From Bradyrhizobium sp. WSM471 (GTDB lineage Bacteria > Pseudomonadota > Alphaproteobacteria > Rhizobiales > Xanthobacteraceae), in NCBI RefSeq assembly GCF_000244915.1, contig NZ_CM001442.1, positions 7,561,012 to 7,625,011 of the forward strand: 64,000 nucleotides of DNA, given 5' to 3'. The notes under the pieces are model-generated. The model had not been told where the DNA came from, made no database searches, and saw nothing but the letters and a program-made list of their open reading frames with translations. Positions within the stretch are counted from its first letter, which is position 1. Each line of letters opens with the position of its first letter. Of the stretch, positions 23,500 through 31,574 are shown in pieces. The position numbers were made by a program, and so were the translations under genes.

Positions 23500-25214
23500 T
23501 CGACGATACCGGTACCGCATCGGAGGATGTTGACGCCCGGAAATGGAAGATCGCCGTCATCGACGACGATCCGGCCGTGCATGACGGCACGCGCTTTGCG
23601 CTGTCCGACTACAACCTCAACGGCCAGGGCCTGGAGATCCTTTCTGCCCATTCCGCGGCGGAAGGTCGCAAGCTGATGGCCGCGCACAGCGACATCGCCG
23701 CCGTGCTGCTCGACGTCATCATGGAGACGGACGTCGCCGGCCTCGAGCTGGTCGAGTACATCCGCAACGAGCTCAAGAACGAGACCGTGCGCATCATCCT
23801 GCGCACCGGACAGCCCGGCCAGGCCCCCGAGCGGCGCGTGATCGTGCAGTACGACATCAACGACTACAAGGCCAAGACCGAGCTCACCGCCGACAAGCTG
23901 TTCACCTCGCTGACCGCGGCGCTGCGCTCCTACCAGCAGCTCGAGCGCATGCTGCAGACAAGGCGCGGGCTCGAGATCATCATCGACGCCGCCTCGACGC
24001 TGTACGACTTCAAGTCGATGCAGCGGCTCGCCGAGGGCGTGCTGACCCAGCTCGCCTCGCTGCTCAACGTCGATTGCGCCGGCATCCTGGTCTTGCGCGA
24101 CAATGGCGGCATCGACCCCGAGCTCTCGGTGCTCGCCGGCAGCGGCTGCTACAGCCGCTTCATCGGCACGACCTCGTCGAAGGCGCTCGACCCCGATCTG
24201 CGCGCGATGGTGGAAGCCGCTTTCCAGGGCCGCAAGAACGAATTCGCCGACCACCGCAGCGTGATCTATTTGCGCACCGGAAGCGGCCGCGAGGTCGTGG
24301 TGCTGCTGCAGGCCGAGCGCGAGCTGTCGGAAACCGACCGCTCGCTGGTCGAGATCTTCTCCAGCCGGCTCTCGATCGCCTTCGACAACGTCATTCTCTA
24401 CCAGCAGCTCCAGGCCGCCAACACCCAGCTGGAAGACCGCGTCGCCCAGCGCACCCGCGCGCTGATGCAGGCCAACCGCCGCCTCTCGGCGCAATGGCTG
24501 CGGCTGCAGCGCGCCAACGGCTTCAAGAACGAGATCCTCGGCACCGTTGCGCACGATCTGAAGAACCCGCTCGGCGTCATCCTCGGCCGCACCGAGATGC
24601 TGAAGGAGCTGATCTCGACCGGCGCGTCGTCAAGCGGCGTGGTCGCCCAGGTCGATCACATCCGCGATGCGACCAAGCGCCTGACCACGATGGTCGATCA
24701 TCTGATCTCGGACGCGATGGCCGACGCCTTCGACATCACCATCCGCCGCGAGCCGGTCGACGTCGCGGCCCTGGTCAAGGAGGTCGCCGAGGCCAACCAG
24801 CCGCTCGCCGTCAACAAGCAGCAGGCGATCAGCGTCACCGCGCCCGTCAACATCGTCACCATGTGCGACACCGACCGCATCCGCGAGGCGATCGACAATT
24901 TGATCAGCAACGCCATCAAATACTCACCGATCGGCGGCAAGATCGGCGTCGTCGTCAGCCATGAGGGCGGCGACACCATCGTCCGCGTCAGCGACGAGGG
25001 CGCCGGCCTCTCGCCGGAGGATCTCGGCCGCCTGTTCGGCCGGTTCCAGCGGCTGTCGGCAAAACCGACCGCCGGCGAGAGCTCGACGGGGCTTGGGTTG
25101 TCCATCGTCAAGCGTATCATCGACATGCATGGCGGCGAGGTGACCGCCGAGAGCGAGGGCCCCGGCAAGGGCTCGACCTTCACCATCACCCTCCCCGCGA
25201 CCGAAATCCCGTGA
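23469..25214 (+). CDS. Hybrid REC-DUF3369-histidine kinase
   Basis: 581 residues, cytoplasmic. An N-terminal receiver (WKIAVIDDDPAVHDGTRFAL; phospho-Asp in AVLLDVIME) is followed by DUF3369, a GAF-like sensor (about 150-320: LQTRRGLEIIIDAASTLYDF, LNVDCAGILVL). A coiled coil (QLEDRVAQRTRALMQANRR) leads to the kinase core with His362 (GTVAHDLKNPLG), NLISNAIKYSP, VSDEGAGLSPEDL and STGLGLSIVKRI. REC-first kinases usually take phosphate from an upstream kinase, here the one encoded immediately before, making a relay. The gene starts inside the preceding gene and ends 10 bp before the response regulator. Confidence 0.92.
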   Translation: MAEQDDVLHLIDDTGTASEDVDARKWKIAVIDDDPAVHDGTRFALSDYNLNGQGLEILSAHSAAEGRKLMAAHSDIAAVLLDVIMETDVAGLELVEYIRNELKNETVRIILRTGQPGQAPERRVIVQYDINDYKAKTELTADKLFTSLTAALRSYQQLERMLQTRRGLEIIIDAASTLYDFKSMQRLAEGVLTQLASLLNVDCAGILVLRDNGGIDPELSVLAGSGCYSRFIGTTSSKALDPDLRAMVEAAFQGRKNEFADHRSVIYLRTGSGREVVVLLQAERELSETDRSLVEIFSSRLSIAFDNVILYQQLQAANTQLEDRVAQRTRALMQANRRLSAQWLRLQRANGFKNEILGTVAHDLKNPLGVILGRTEMLKELISTGASSSGVVAQVDHIRDATKRLTTMVDHLISDAMADAFDITIRREPVDVAALVKEVAEANQPLAVNKQQAISVTAPVNIVTMCDTDRIREAIDNLISNAIKYSPIGGKIGVVVSHEGGDTIVRVSDEGAGLSPEDLGRLFGRFQRLSAKPTAGESSTGLGLSIVKRIIDMHGGEVTAESEGPGKGSTFTITLPATEIP

Positions 25215-25224
25215 TCTCAGGACC

Positions 25225-25959
25225 ATGACCCAAAGCCAGCACATCATGATCGTCGACGACGAGGCCCCGGCCCGGGAGATGGTCGGCGATTACCTCAAGA
25301 TGCACGGCTTCACCGTGACGCTGTGCGACGGCGGCAAGTCCTTGCGCACGGCGATCGACGGCAGCATGCCCGACCTCGTCGTGCTCGACCTCAACATGCC
25401 GGAGGAAGACGGGCTCTCGATCATCCGCGACCTCAAGAGCCGCATCAACGTGCCGGTGATCATGCTCACCGCGACGGCGAGCCCGATCGACCGCGTCGTC
25501 GGCCTCGAGCTCGGCGCCGACGATTACGTGGCCAAGCCGTGCGAGCTGCGTGAGCTGATGGCGCGCATCCGCTCGGTGCTGCGCCGGAGCGCACCGGCGA
25601 AAGCCGTGGCGGAAACGGCGGCTGCGAAATCGGACAAGGAGCAATTGGTGCGGTTCGGGACGAAGTGGCTCGATCTCGAAGCGCAGGCCTTGCGCGACGA
25701 CGAGGGCAACGAGCACCCGCTGACCGCATCCGAGTTCGGGCTCTTGAAAGTGTTCGCGGCCAATCCGAAGCGGGTGCTGTCGCGCGAGCGCCTGCTGGAA
25801 TTGGCCAATGCGCGCGACGCCGAAGCCTTCGACCGCGCCGTCGACCTGCGCATCATGCGCATCCGCCGCAAGATCGAGCCCGATCCCACCAAACCCGCCG
25901 TGATCCGCACCATCCGCGGCGGCGGCTATTTGTTCTCGCCGTCGGGCGAGAAGGCGTAG
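25225..25959 (+). CDS. OmpR/PhoB-type response regulator
   Basis: 244 residues. Receiver domain with the acidic pair DDEAPA (about 10-11), phospho-Asp in LVVLDLNMPEEDG, Thr in IMLTATAS and Lys in DDYVAKP. The C-terminal winged helix (about 140-240) includes HPLTASEFGLLKVFAANPKR, SRERLLELA, FDRAVDLRIMRIRRKIEPD and RTIRGGGYLF. A short ATG-start gap of 10 bp links it to the hybrid kinase. It is the probable DNA-binding output of the four-gene pathway. No obvious target operon is adjacent; targets may include the DctP gene itself. Confidence 0.94.
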   Translation: MTQSQHIMIVDDEAPAREMVGDYLKMHGFTVTLCDGGKSLRTAIDGSMPDLVVLDLNMPEEDGLSIIRDLKSRINVPVIMLTATASPIDRVVGLELGADDYVAKPCELRELMARIRSVLRRSAPAKAVAETAAAKSDKEQLVRFGTKWLDLEAQALRDDEGNEHPLTASEFGLLKVFAANPKRVLSRERLLELANARDAEAFDRAVDLRIMRIRRKIEPDPTKPAVIRTIRGGGYLFSPSGEKA

Positions 25960-25965
25960 GCCCCA

Positions 25966-26107
25966 TCGTCGTCCTGGCGAAAGCCAGGACCCGTTACCCC
26001 AAGCAGAAGTTGCTGCGCGAGGCTGGTCCCTCGTGTCTTCGCCAAACCCACTCCGTGGTTATGGGTCCCGGCCCCCCGTGCGCAATTGCGCACTAGGCCA
26101 GGACGAC
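25966..26107. repeat. Intergenic palindrome (cgtcgtcctggcgaaagccaggaccc type)
   Basis: The inverted repeat opens cgtcgtcctggcgaaagccag and closes with aggccaggacgac. It sits immediately after the response regulator stop and could act as a transcript-end hairpin. Same family as the repeat at 17557. Confidence 0.8.
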
Positions 26108-26378
26108 AGCTGGGATTGAGGCGACATCGAACGCAAAAGCCCGAAATACGTTCCCGGCCCCTCCGCTCGTCGCCTCATCCCCACCCCCGTATTTTCCGTA
26201 TATTGAAATTCCACGCTTTTTTGCCCCGAATGTTTCGTCGCGGCTAATTCGACGAAACAATTTGGCGGCGCACGAAACCATTTTCTCCTTTTCGTGCAGA
26301 CGTCCCGAAACGTTGGCTCATTAACACTTTGGTCCAAGGAAACGCCGCTCGGTTGCGGCGCTACGGGGAGCCAAGTCA
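26108..26378 (+). other. Leader/promoter region of the ECF sigma factor gene
   Basis: This AT-richer stretch holds no gene. A small hairpin with 6-bp stem, CGCCGC-TCGGTT-GCGGCG, is at 26343-26360, directly before the ribosome-binding site (cggggag) of the sigma factor. I see GGAAAC at 26337 but no matching -10 at the spacing used by general-stress ECF promoters. Confidence 0.4.
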
Positions 26379-26990
26379 ATGCCGAACGTCATCGCCATCA
26401 ACGCCCAAGCCAGCCAGAGCATCATTGCCGCTCAGGCGACCTCGGACGACATGCTTCTCGAAAGCATTGCCGACGGCAACCGGACGTCCATGCACATCCT
26501 TTATTGCCGGCACAATGTGCGCGTCTACCGCTTCATCCTGCGGATCGTGCGCGACGCGACCACGGCGGAAGACCTCGTCAGCCAGGTGTTTCTGGACGTG
26601 TGGCGGACCGCCGGCCAATTCCAGGGCCGCTCGCAGGTTTCGACCTGGCTGCTCTCGATCGCCCGCTTCAAGGCGCTGACCGCGATGCGCCAGCGTCGCT
26701 TCGAGGACATCGATCAGGAAGACGTGCGCCAGATCGCCGACGGTTGCGACACGCCGGAGACCTCGCTCGACCGCAGCGACACCAGCGCAATCCTGCGCGC
26801 CTGCGTTCAGAAGCTATCGCCCGCGCATCGCGAAATCATCACTCTGGTCTACTACCATGAGAAGTCGGTGGAGGAGGTCGGACAGATCATCGGCATCCCG
26901 CAGAGCACGGTGAAGACCCGGATGTTCTACGCCCGCAAGCAGCTGGCCGAATTGCTTAAGGGCGCCGGCGTCGAGCGCTTCGCTGCCTGA
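26379..26990 (+). CDS. ECF-type RNA polymerase sigma factor
   Basis: 203 residues. Region 2 is seen in RNVRVYRFILRIVRDATTAE-like sequence (HNVRVYRFILRIVRDATTAE), with DLVSQVFLDVWRTAGQFQGR as the -10 recognition helix. Region 4 has LSPAHREIITLVYYHEKSVE and GIPQSTVKTRMFYARKQLAE as the -35 helix-turn-helix. The N-terminal 40 residues are polar and probably disordered. No anti-sigma factor gene adjoins it, and there is no PhyR/NepR pair, so it is not the general stress EcfG locus. Regulation is therefore not evident; the long leader with a hairpin may matter. Followed by a hairpin at 27008 and a terminator at 27152. Confidence 0.93.
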   Translation: MPNVIAINAQASQSIIAAQATSDDMLLESIADGNRTSMHILYCRHNVRVYRFILRIVRDATTAEDLVSQVFLDVWRTAGQFQGRSQVSTWLLSIARFKALTAMRQRRFEDIDQEDVRQIADGCDTPETSLDRSDTSAILRACVQKLSPAHREIITLVYYHEKSVEEVGQIIGIPQSTVKTRMFYARKQLAELLKGAGVERFAA

Positions 26991-27007
26991 AGTTCAGATA
27001 TTTCAAT

Positions 27008-27037
27008 GGGATAGGGCGTTCGTTTTGGCCCTACCCC
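27008..27037 (+). other. RNA hairpin directly after the ECF sigma gene
   Basis: GGGATAGGGC and GCCCTACCCC form a 10-bp stem (one mismatch) with a 10-base loop, 18 bp after the stop codon. There is no U-tract, so it is not a typical intrinsic terminator; it may protect the 3' end or pause polymerase ahead of the real terminator at 27152. Confidence 0.5.
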
Positions 27038-27151
27038 GGACACGGAAGTGTTACCGCCGACGAAACAATTGAAACAAAGCACAACATCAGGCGGAAAAAC
27101 TTCCCTCCTATAAAGCTCACATACGGTTTCGTTAAACCTCCCAAGACCTCC

Positions 27152-27190
27152 AACGACCCGGACGGGATGCCCCCCTCCGGGTCGTTTTGT
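27152..27190 (+). terminator. Rho-independent terminator
   Basis: A perfect 11-bp stem, AACGACCCGGA (27152-27162) with TCCGGGTCGTT (27176-27186), a 13-base loop and then TTTTGTGTTT. It ends the transcript from the ECF sigma gene, or a small RNA from the 160-bp spacer, before the repeat at 27246. Confidence 0.8.
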
Positions 27191-27245
27191 GTTTGGGGTG
27201 GACGGCTGCGGCGGTGCGCTTGAGTGAGGCGGGCACGTCTCTCTC

Positions 27246-27392
27246 GTTCCCTCCCCCCTTGTGGGGGAGGGGCAGGGAGAGGGGGCCACACGGGGACTCT
27301 CTCGACTTGCAGGCGCGGCATGATGCCAGACGGGTAGACCATCTCCTGGGCTACCCCCCTCCCTAACCCTCCCCCACAAGGGGGGAGGGAAC
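27246..27392. repeat. Intergenic palindrome (ccctcccccttgtgggggaggg type)
   Basis: Arms gttccctcccccttgtgggg and the complementary ccctcccccacaaggggggag flank about 90 bases. With the ECF terminator it accounts for most of the 512-bp gap 26991-27502; the remaining 100 bp before ccdA show no further structure. Confidence 0.8.
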
Positions 27393-27502
27393 GCACCATC
27401 GTTGCGGCCCGCAGCCGCGCCCGTCACGAACGTGTGACGCGGCGTAACGTCCGACACATCTATCCCGAACAGCCCTCGTGACCCCCTTCACGAGTGCCCC
27501 CG

Positions 27503-28201
27503 ATGCTCGAACTCCTCTTCGCGATCCTCGCCGGCATCCTCACCATCGCCGCGCCCTGCACGCTGCCGATGCTGCCGATCCTGCTCGGCGCCTCGATCGG
27601 TCGCAGCTCGCATCTGCGCCCCGCGATGATCGCGCTCGGCTTCGTCGTCTCGTTCTCGGCCGTCGCGCTGCTGTTGGGCGCGCTGACGCGGGCTTTCGAT
27701 TTCGATCCGAACGTGCTGCGCGAGGCGGCAGCCATCCTGCTGCTCGGCTTCGGCCTGTTGATGCTGTGGCCGGCGCCGTTCGAATGGCTGTCGATCCGGC
27801 TCAACGGCTGGCTCGATCTCGGCAACTCCGGCGCCACGCAGCGCGAGGGCGCGCTCGGCGGACTCGTGCTCGGCACCACGCTTGGCCTGGTCTGGACGCC
27901 CTGCGCCGGCCCGGTGCTCGGCTCGATCCTGACGCTGGTCGCCACGACGAAGAACGCAACCTGGGCCGGCACGCTGCTGGTCGCCTACGCGATCGGCGCC
28001 GCTATTCCGATGCTTGCGATTGCCTATGGCGGGCAGGCCGCCACCACGCGGGTGCGCAGCCTCGCGCGCATTTCGCCGAGGCTGCAGCGGGGCTTTGGCG
28101 TCGTCGTGATCGGCTTCGCGCTCGCCGCCTATTTCCAATACGACACGCTGATCGTGGCGTGGCTCACCGGCTTCTATCCCACCGGCCAGATCGGCCTGTG
28201 A
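27503..28201 (+). CDS. ccdA: CcdA/DsbD-type thiol-disulfide membrane transporter
   Basis: 232 residues with about six membrane helices. The two redox cysteines that carry electrons across the membrane are in APCTLPMLP (helix 1) and WTPCAGPVLG (helix 4), the CcdA signature. It passes reducing equivalents from cytoplasmic thioredoxin to a periplasmic thioredoxin-like partner. That partner is most likely the protein encoded 31 bp downstream. The start ATG at 27503 puts the first helix at the N-terminus; a GTG three codons upstream is possible. Confidence 0.92.
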   Translation: MLELLFAILAGILTIAAPCTLPMLPILLGASIGRSSHLRPAMIALGFVVSFSAVALLLGALTRAFDFDPNVLREAAAILLLGFGLLMLWPAPFEWLSIRLNGWLDLGNSGATQREGALGGLVLGTTLGLVWTPCAGPVLGSILTLVATTKNATWAGTLLVAYAIGAAIPMLAIAYGGQAATTRVRSLARISPRLQRGFGVVVIGFALAAYFQYDTLIVAWLTGFYPTGQIGL

Positions 28202-28232
28202 TCATCGCGCATCTCAACCGGAGGACTCGTCC

Positions 28233-28796
28233 ATGACTTTCAAGCTGCTCGCCGTCTCCGCCGCACTGATCGGCATCGCCGTGACAGGCGCCGTCATCCC
28301 CGGCATCTGCGACGAGGCCGCGCGCGCCGTCCCTGTCGTCACCGCTGCCGCCAGCCTGCAGACTGCGCCCGACTTTACCGGCATCAACAACTGGTTCAAC
28401 TCGAAGCCGCTCAGCCTCGCCGACCTCCGCGGCAAGGTCGTGCTGGTCGACTTCTGGACTTATGGCTGCGTCAACTGCGTCAACACGCTGCCGCACGTCA
28501 CCGACCTCTATGCCAAGTACAAGGACCGGGGTCTCGTCGTGGTCGGCGTGCACACGCCGGAATTCCCGTTCGAGCGCTCGGCCTCCAATGTCCAGGCGGC
28601 GCTGAAGAGGCACGGCATCACCTATCCGGTGGCGCAGGACAATGATTCCAGGACCTGGAACGCCTACAGCAACCAGTATTGGCCGGCGCAGTACATCATC
28701 GACCAGAACGGCAAGATCGTGTTCCAGCATGCGGGCGAAGGCCGCTATGACGAGATCGACCGCACCGTGGCAAAGCTGCTGAACGCCAATAGCTGA
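28233..28796 (+). CDS. Periplasmic TlpA/DipZ-like thioredoxin-fold protein
   Basis: 187 residues. Signal peptide at the N-terminus (FKLLAVSAALIGIAVTGAV), then a redoxin domain with LADLRGKVVLVDFWTYGC, active-site CVNC (about residues 80-83), VVGVHTPEFPFERSA and the cis-Pro region YWPAQYIIDQNGKI. The FWTYxCVNC and HTPEFxFE motifs match the thioredoxin domain of DipZ-type proteins. It forms a two-gene unit with ccdA and should be re-reduced by it. Its client could be an apo-cytochrome or another exported thiol protein; the exact target is not shown by sequence. Confidence 0.92.
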   Translation: MTFKLLAVSAALIGIAVTGAVIPGICDEAARAVPVVTAAASLQTAPDFTGINNWFNSKPLSLADLRGKVVLVDFWTYGCVNCVNTLPHVTDLYAKYKDRGLVVVGVHTPEFPFERSASNVQAALKRHGITYPVAQDNDSRTWNAYSNQYWPAQYIIDQNGKIVFQHAGEGRYDEIDRTVAKLLNANS

Positions 28797-28937
28797 TGTC
28801 TTACAGCTTAGACAAAGAGTCCTATAGGATGCGCACGCGGCATGAGTCATCCATGCAGTGGCCGGGCGCGATGGCATAGCTGAGCTGCCAGATCGGCGCC
28901 CGCGTCGTCACGATTGTCGTGTTGTACGGGAGCGCCG

Positions 28938-30347
28938 ATGCTGTCGAATCTTGATCCCATCGTGCTTGCGCGCGCGCAGTTTGCGTTCACGATGTCGTTC
29001 CACATCGTATTTCCGGCGTTCTCGATCGGGCTCGCCAGCTATCTCGCGGTGCTTGAGGCCATCTGGCTGTGGACCGGCCGCGAGGTCTTCCTCAACCTGT
29101 TTCACTACTGGCTGAAGATCTTCGCGATCACGTTCGGCATGGGCGTGGTGTCGGGCATCGTGATGTCCTACCAGTTCGGCACCAACTGGTCGGCCTTTGC
29201 CGACAAGACCGGACCGGTCATCGGTCCGTTGATGGCCTACGAGGTGCTGACCGCGTTCTTCCTCGAAGCCGGTTTCCTCGGCGTTATGCTGTTCGGTCTC
29301 GAACGCGTCGGCCCGAGGCTGCACTTCCTTGCGACGCTGATGGTGGCGATCGGCACGTTGATCTCGGCGTTCTGGATCCTCTCCGCCAATTCATGGATGC
29401 AGACCCCGGCCGGCTACGCCGTCAATTCTGATGGCCAGTTCGTGGTCGCCGACTGGTTCGAGGCGATCTTCAATCCATCCTTCCCCTACCGGCTCGTGCA
29501 CATGGTGCTCGCCGCCTATTTGACGACATCGCTGGTGGTCGGCGCGGTCGGCGCGTTTCATCTGCTGCGCGACCGCCATCTCGCCGGCCCCCGGGTGATG
29601 TTCTCGATGGCGATGTGGATGGCGGCACTGGTCGCGCCGATCCAGATCCTTGCCGGCGATCAGCACGGCATCAACACGCTGGCGCATCAACCGGCCAAGG
29701 TCATGGCCATGGAGGGGCACTACCAGAGTCACAAGGACGGTGCGCCGCTGATTCTGTTCGGGCTTCCCGATCAGGCCGCCGGCCGGGTCGATTACGCGAT
29801 CGAGATCCCGAAACTGTCCTCGCTGATCCTCAAGCACTCCCTCGATGCGCCGCTCGCAGGACTTGATACCGTGCCGCGCGAAAACTGGCCGCCGGTGCCG
29901 ATCACATTCTGGTCGTTCCGCATCATGGTCGGGCTTGGCTTCCTGATCTTCGGCTTGGGGCTGTTCAGCCTCTGGGCACGCTGGCGCGGCACCCTGTTCG
30001 ACTCCCGTCCGCTGCATATCTTCGCGCTGTACATGGGCCCGGCGGGGTTCATCGCGGTGCTCGCCGGCTGGATCACCACGGAGACCGGCCGACAGCCCTT
30101 CACGGTCTACGGCCTGTTGCGAACCGTGGACGCCGTCTCGCCGCTGGCCGCGCCGGCGGTGGGGTCGTCGCTGCTGGCCTTCGTCATCGTCTATTTCATC
30201 GTGTTCGCGGCGGGCGCCATTTACATTCTGCGCCTGATGGCGGCCTCGCCTCACCAGGGAGAGCAGGGGCCGCGCGGCGACATACCGGCGCGCGCCGCCG
30301 GCATCACGCCGGCCTCGGGCGCTGCGGCACAGGGTGCGCCGTCATGA
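28938..30347 (+). CDS. cioA: Cytochrome bd-type quinol oxidase subunit I, cyanide-insensitive (CioA/CydA)
   Basis: 469 residues with nine membrane helices. Family marks are RAQFAFTMSFHIVFPAFSIG with a heme-ligand His, GVVSGIVMSYQFGTNW, and TETGRQPFTVYGLLRT with the quinol-site region. The Q-loop between helices 6 and 7 is short (MEGHYQSHKDGAPLILFGLP and following), which is typical of the CioA rather than E. coli CydA group. The ATG at 28938 has GGGAG upstream. It oxidises quinol with oxygen at the inner membrane, without proton pumping, and is usually induced at low oxygen or under respiratory inhibition. No FNR/FixK box was seen in the 141-bp upstream gap. Confidence 0.95.
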   Translation: MLSNLDPIVLARAQFAFTMSFHIVFPAFSIGLASYLAVLEAIWLWTGREVFLNLFHYWLKIFAITFGMGVVSGIVMSYQFGTNWSAFADKTGPVIGPLMAYEVLTAFFLEAGFLGVMLFGLERVGPRLHFLATLMVAIGTLISAFWILSANSWMQTPAGYAVNSDGQFVVADWFEAIFNPSFPYRLVHMVLAAYLTTSLVVGAVGAFHLLRDRHLAGPRVMFSMAMWMAALVAPIQILAGDQHGINTLAHQPAKVMAMEGHYQSHKDGAPLILFGLPDQAAGRVDYAIEIPKLSSLILKHSLDAPLAGLDTVPRENWPPVPITFWSFRIMVGLGFLIFGLGLFSLWARWRGTLFDSRPLHIFALYMGPAGFIAVLAGWITTETGRQPFTVYGLLRTVDAVSPLAAPAVGSSLLAFVIVYFIVFAAGAIYILRLMAASPHQGEQGPRGDIPARAAGITPASGAAAQGAPS

Positions 30348-31354
30348 TCGCCGCCGTCGATCTCGCGACCGTCTGGGCCTTCATCATCGCCTTCGCGGTG
30401 TTCGTCTATGTCGTGATGGACGGATTCGATCTCGGCCTCGGCATGCTGTTTCCGTTGTTTCCCGCCAAGGCCGACCGCGACGTCATGATGAATAGCGTGG
30501 CCCCGGTCTGGGACGGCAACGAAACGTGGCTGGTCCTGGGCGGCGGCGGCCTGATGGCCGCCTTTCCTCTCGCCTATGCGGTGCTGATGCCGGCGCTCTA
30601 CACGCCCATCATCGCGATGCTGATCGGCCTGGTCTTCCGCGGCGTCGCCTTTGAATTCCGCTGGCGCACCACCGCAGCACGAAACCGCTGGGACATTGCT
30701 TTTGCCGCCGGTTCTCTGGTGGCAACGCTGGCGCAGGGGATCGCGCTCGGGGCGATCCTGCAGGGCGTGCAGGTCGAGGCGCGGCATTATGCCGGCGGCT
30801 GGTGGGACTGGCTCACGCCGTTCAGCCTCCTGACCGGGATCGCCCTGGTCATCGGCTATTGCGTGCTGGGCGCCAACTGGCTCATCCTGAAGACCGAGGG
30901 CGCCCTGCGCGACAAGGCCTACCGGCTGAGTTGGTATCTGCTGTTCGCGATGCTTGCGACCATCGCGTCGGTCAGCATCGCCACGCCTTTTCTCAGCATC
31001 CAATACGCACAACGCTGGTTCGCCTGGCCAGGCATCGTCCTGGCCGCGCCGGTTCCGATCGCCGTCGCCGCCGTGAGCGCGCTCCTGATGCGCAGTCTCA
31101 CCCGAAAGCAGGACTCGCGGCCGTTCTTGCTGTCTCTGGTGCTGTTCGCCTTGTCCTATGCCGGGCTGGGCATCAGCATGTATCCCTATATCGTGCCGCA
31201 GAGCATCACCATCTGGCAGGCGGCGGCGCCGCGGAACAGCCAGATCTTCATGCTGGTGGGCGTGGCCGGACTGGTGCCGCTGATCCTCGGCTACACCGGC
31301 TGGGCCTACTGGGTCTTCCGCGGCAAGGTCCGGGCCGGGAGCGGCTATCACTGA
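30344..31354 (+). CDS. cioB: Cytochrome bd-type quinol oxidase subunit II (CioB/CydB)
   Basis: 336 residues with eight or nine membrane helices, beginning VWAFIIAFAVFVYVVMDGFD, the conserved CydB N-terminus, then VAPVWDGNETWLVLGGGGL and FRGVAFEFRWR. It is the structural partner of subunit I and its start overlaps the cioA stop by four bases (ATGA), so they are translationally coupled. It ends in a TGATG overlap with the next small gene. Confidence 0.95.
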   Translation: MIAAVDLATVWAFIIAFAVFVYVVMDGFDLGLGMLFPLFPAKADRDVMMNSVAPVWDGNETWLVLGGGGLMAAFPLAYAVLMPALYTPIIAMLIGLVFRGVAFEFRWRTTAARNRWDIAFAAGSLVATLAQGIALGAILQGVQVEARHYAGGWWDWLTPFSLLTGIALVIGYCVLGANWLILKTEGALRDKAYRLSWYLLFAMLATIASVSIATPFLSIQYAQRWFAWPGIVLAAPVPIAVAAVSALLMRSLTRKQDSRPFLLSLVLFALSYAGLGISMYPYIVPQSITIWQAAAPRNSQIFMLVGVAGLVPLILGYTGWAYWVFRGKVRAGSGYH

Positions 31355-31482
31355 TGTCGCGCAATGCAGAACTGATGCCGCTGAGGCGGCGGCTGATCTG
31401 GTTCGCCGTTCTCTGGCTCGGCGGGGTGAGCGCCGTCACCATCATTTCGTTCGGTCTCAGGCTATGGCTTGCGCCGAATTGA
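31354..31482 (+). CDS. Small DUF2474-type membrane subunit of the bd oxidase
   Basis: 42 residues: a basic N-terminus (MSRNAELMPLRRRLIWFAV) and a single membrane helix ending in FGLRLWLAPN. Proteins of the DUF2474 group are encoded after cioAB and are thought to play the part of E. coli CydX, stabilising the oxidase. Its ATG shares one base with the cioB stop (TGATG), which is the evidence for a real, coupled gene despite its size. It is followed after 40 bp by a strong hairpin. Confidence 0.85.
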   Translation: MSRNAELMPLRRRLIWFAVLWLGGVSAVTIISFGLRLWLAPN

Positions 31483-31522
31483 TCAGATCGGCCGGCGAGG
31501 ACCGCTCGCCCGCCGCTGCTTG

Positions 31523-31549
31523 ACTCCACGGACCCGTCCGTGGAGTTTC
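31523..31549 (+). terminator. Terminator of the cio operon
   Basis: The stem ACTCCACGGA (31523-31532) pairs perfectly with TCCGTGGAGT (31537-31546) around a CCCG loop, followed by a short TT. It is a very stable 10-bp hairpin placed 41 bp after the last cio gene; the U-tract is weak. Confidence 0.7.
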
Positions 31550-31574
31550 GCGCCGACAGAGATCAGCGCCCGCG

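Noticed and set aside
28797..28937. Search for an FNR/FixK box before cioA
   Set aside because: No TTGAT-N4-ATCAA-like sequence or close variant is present in the gap.
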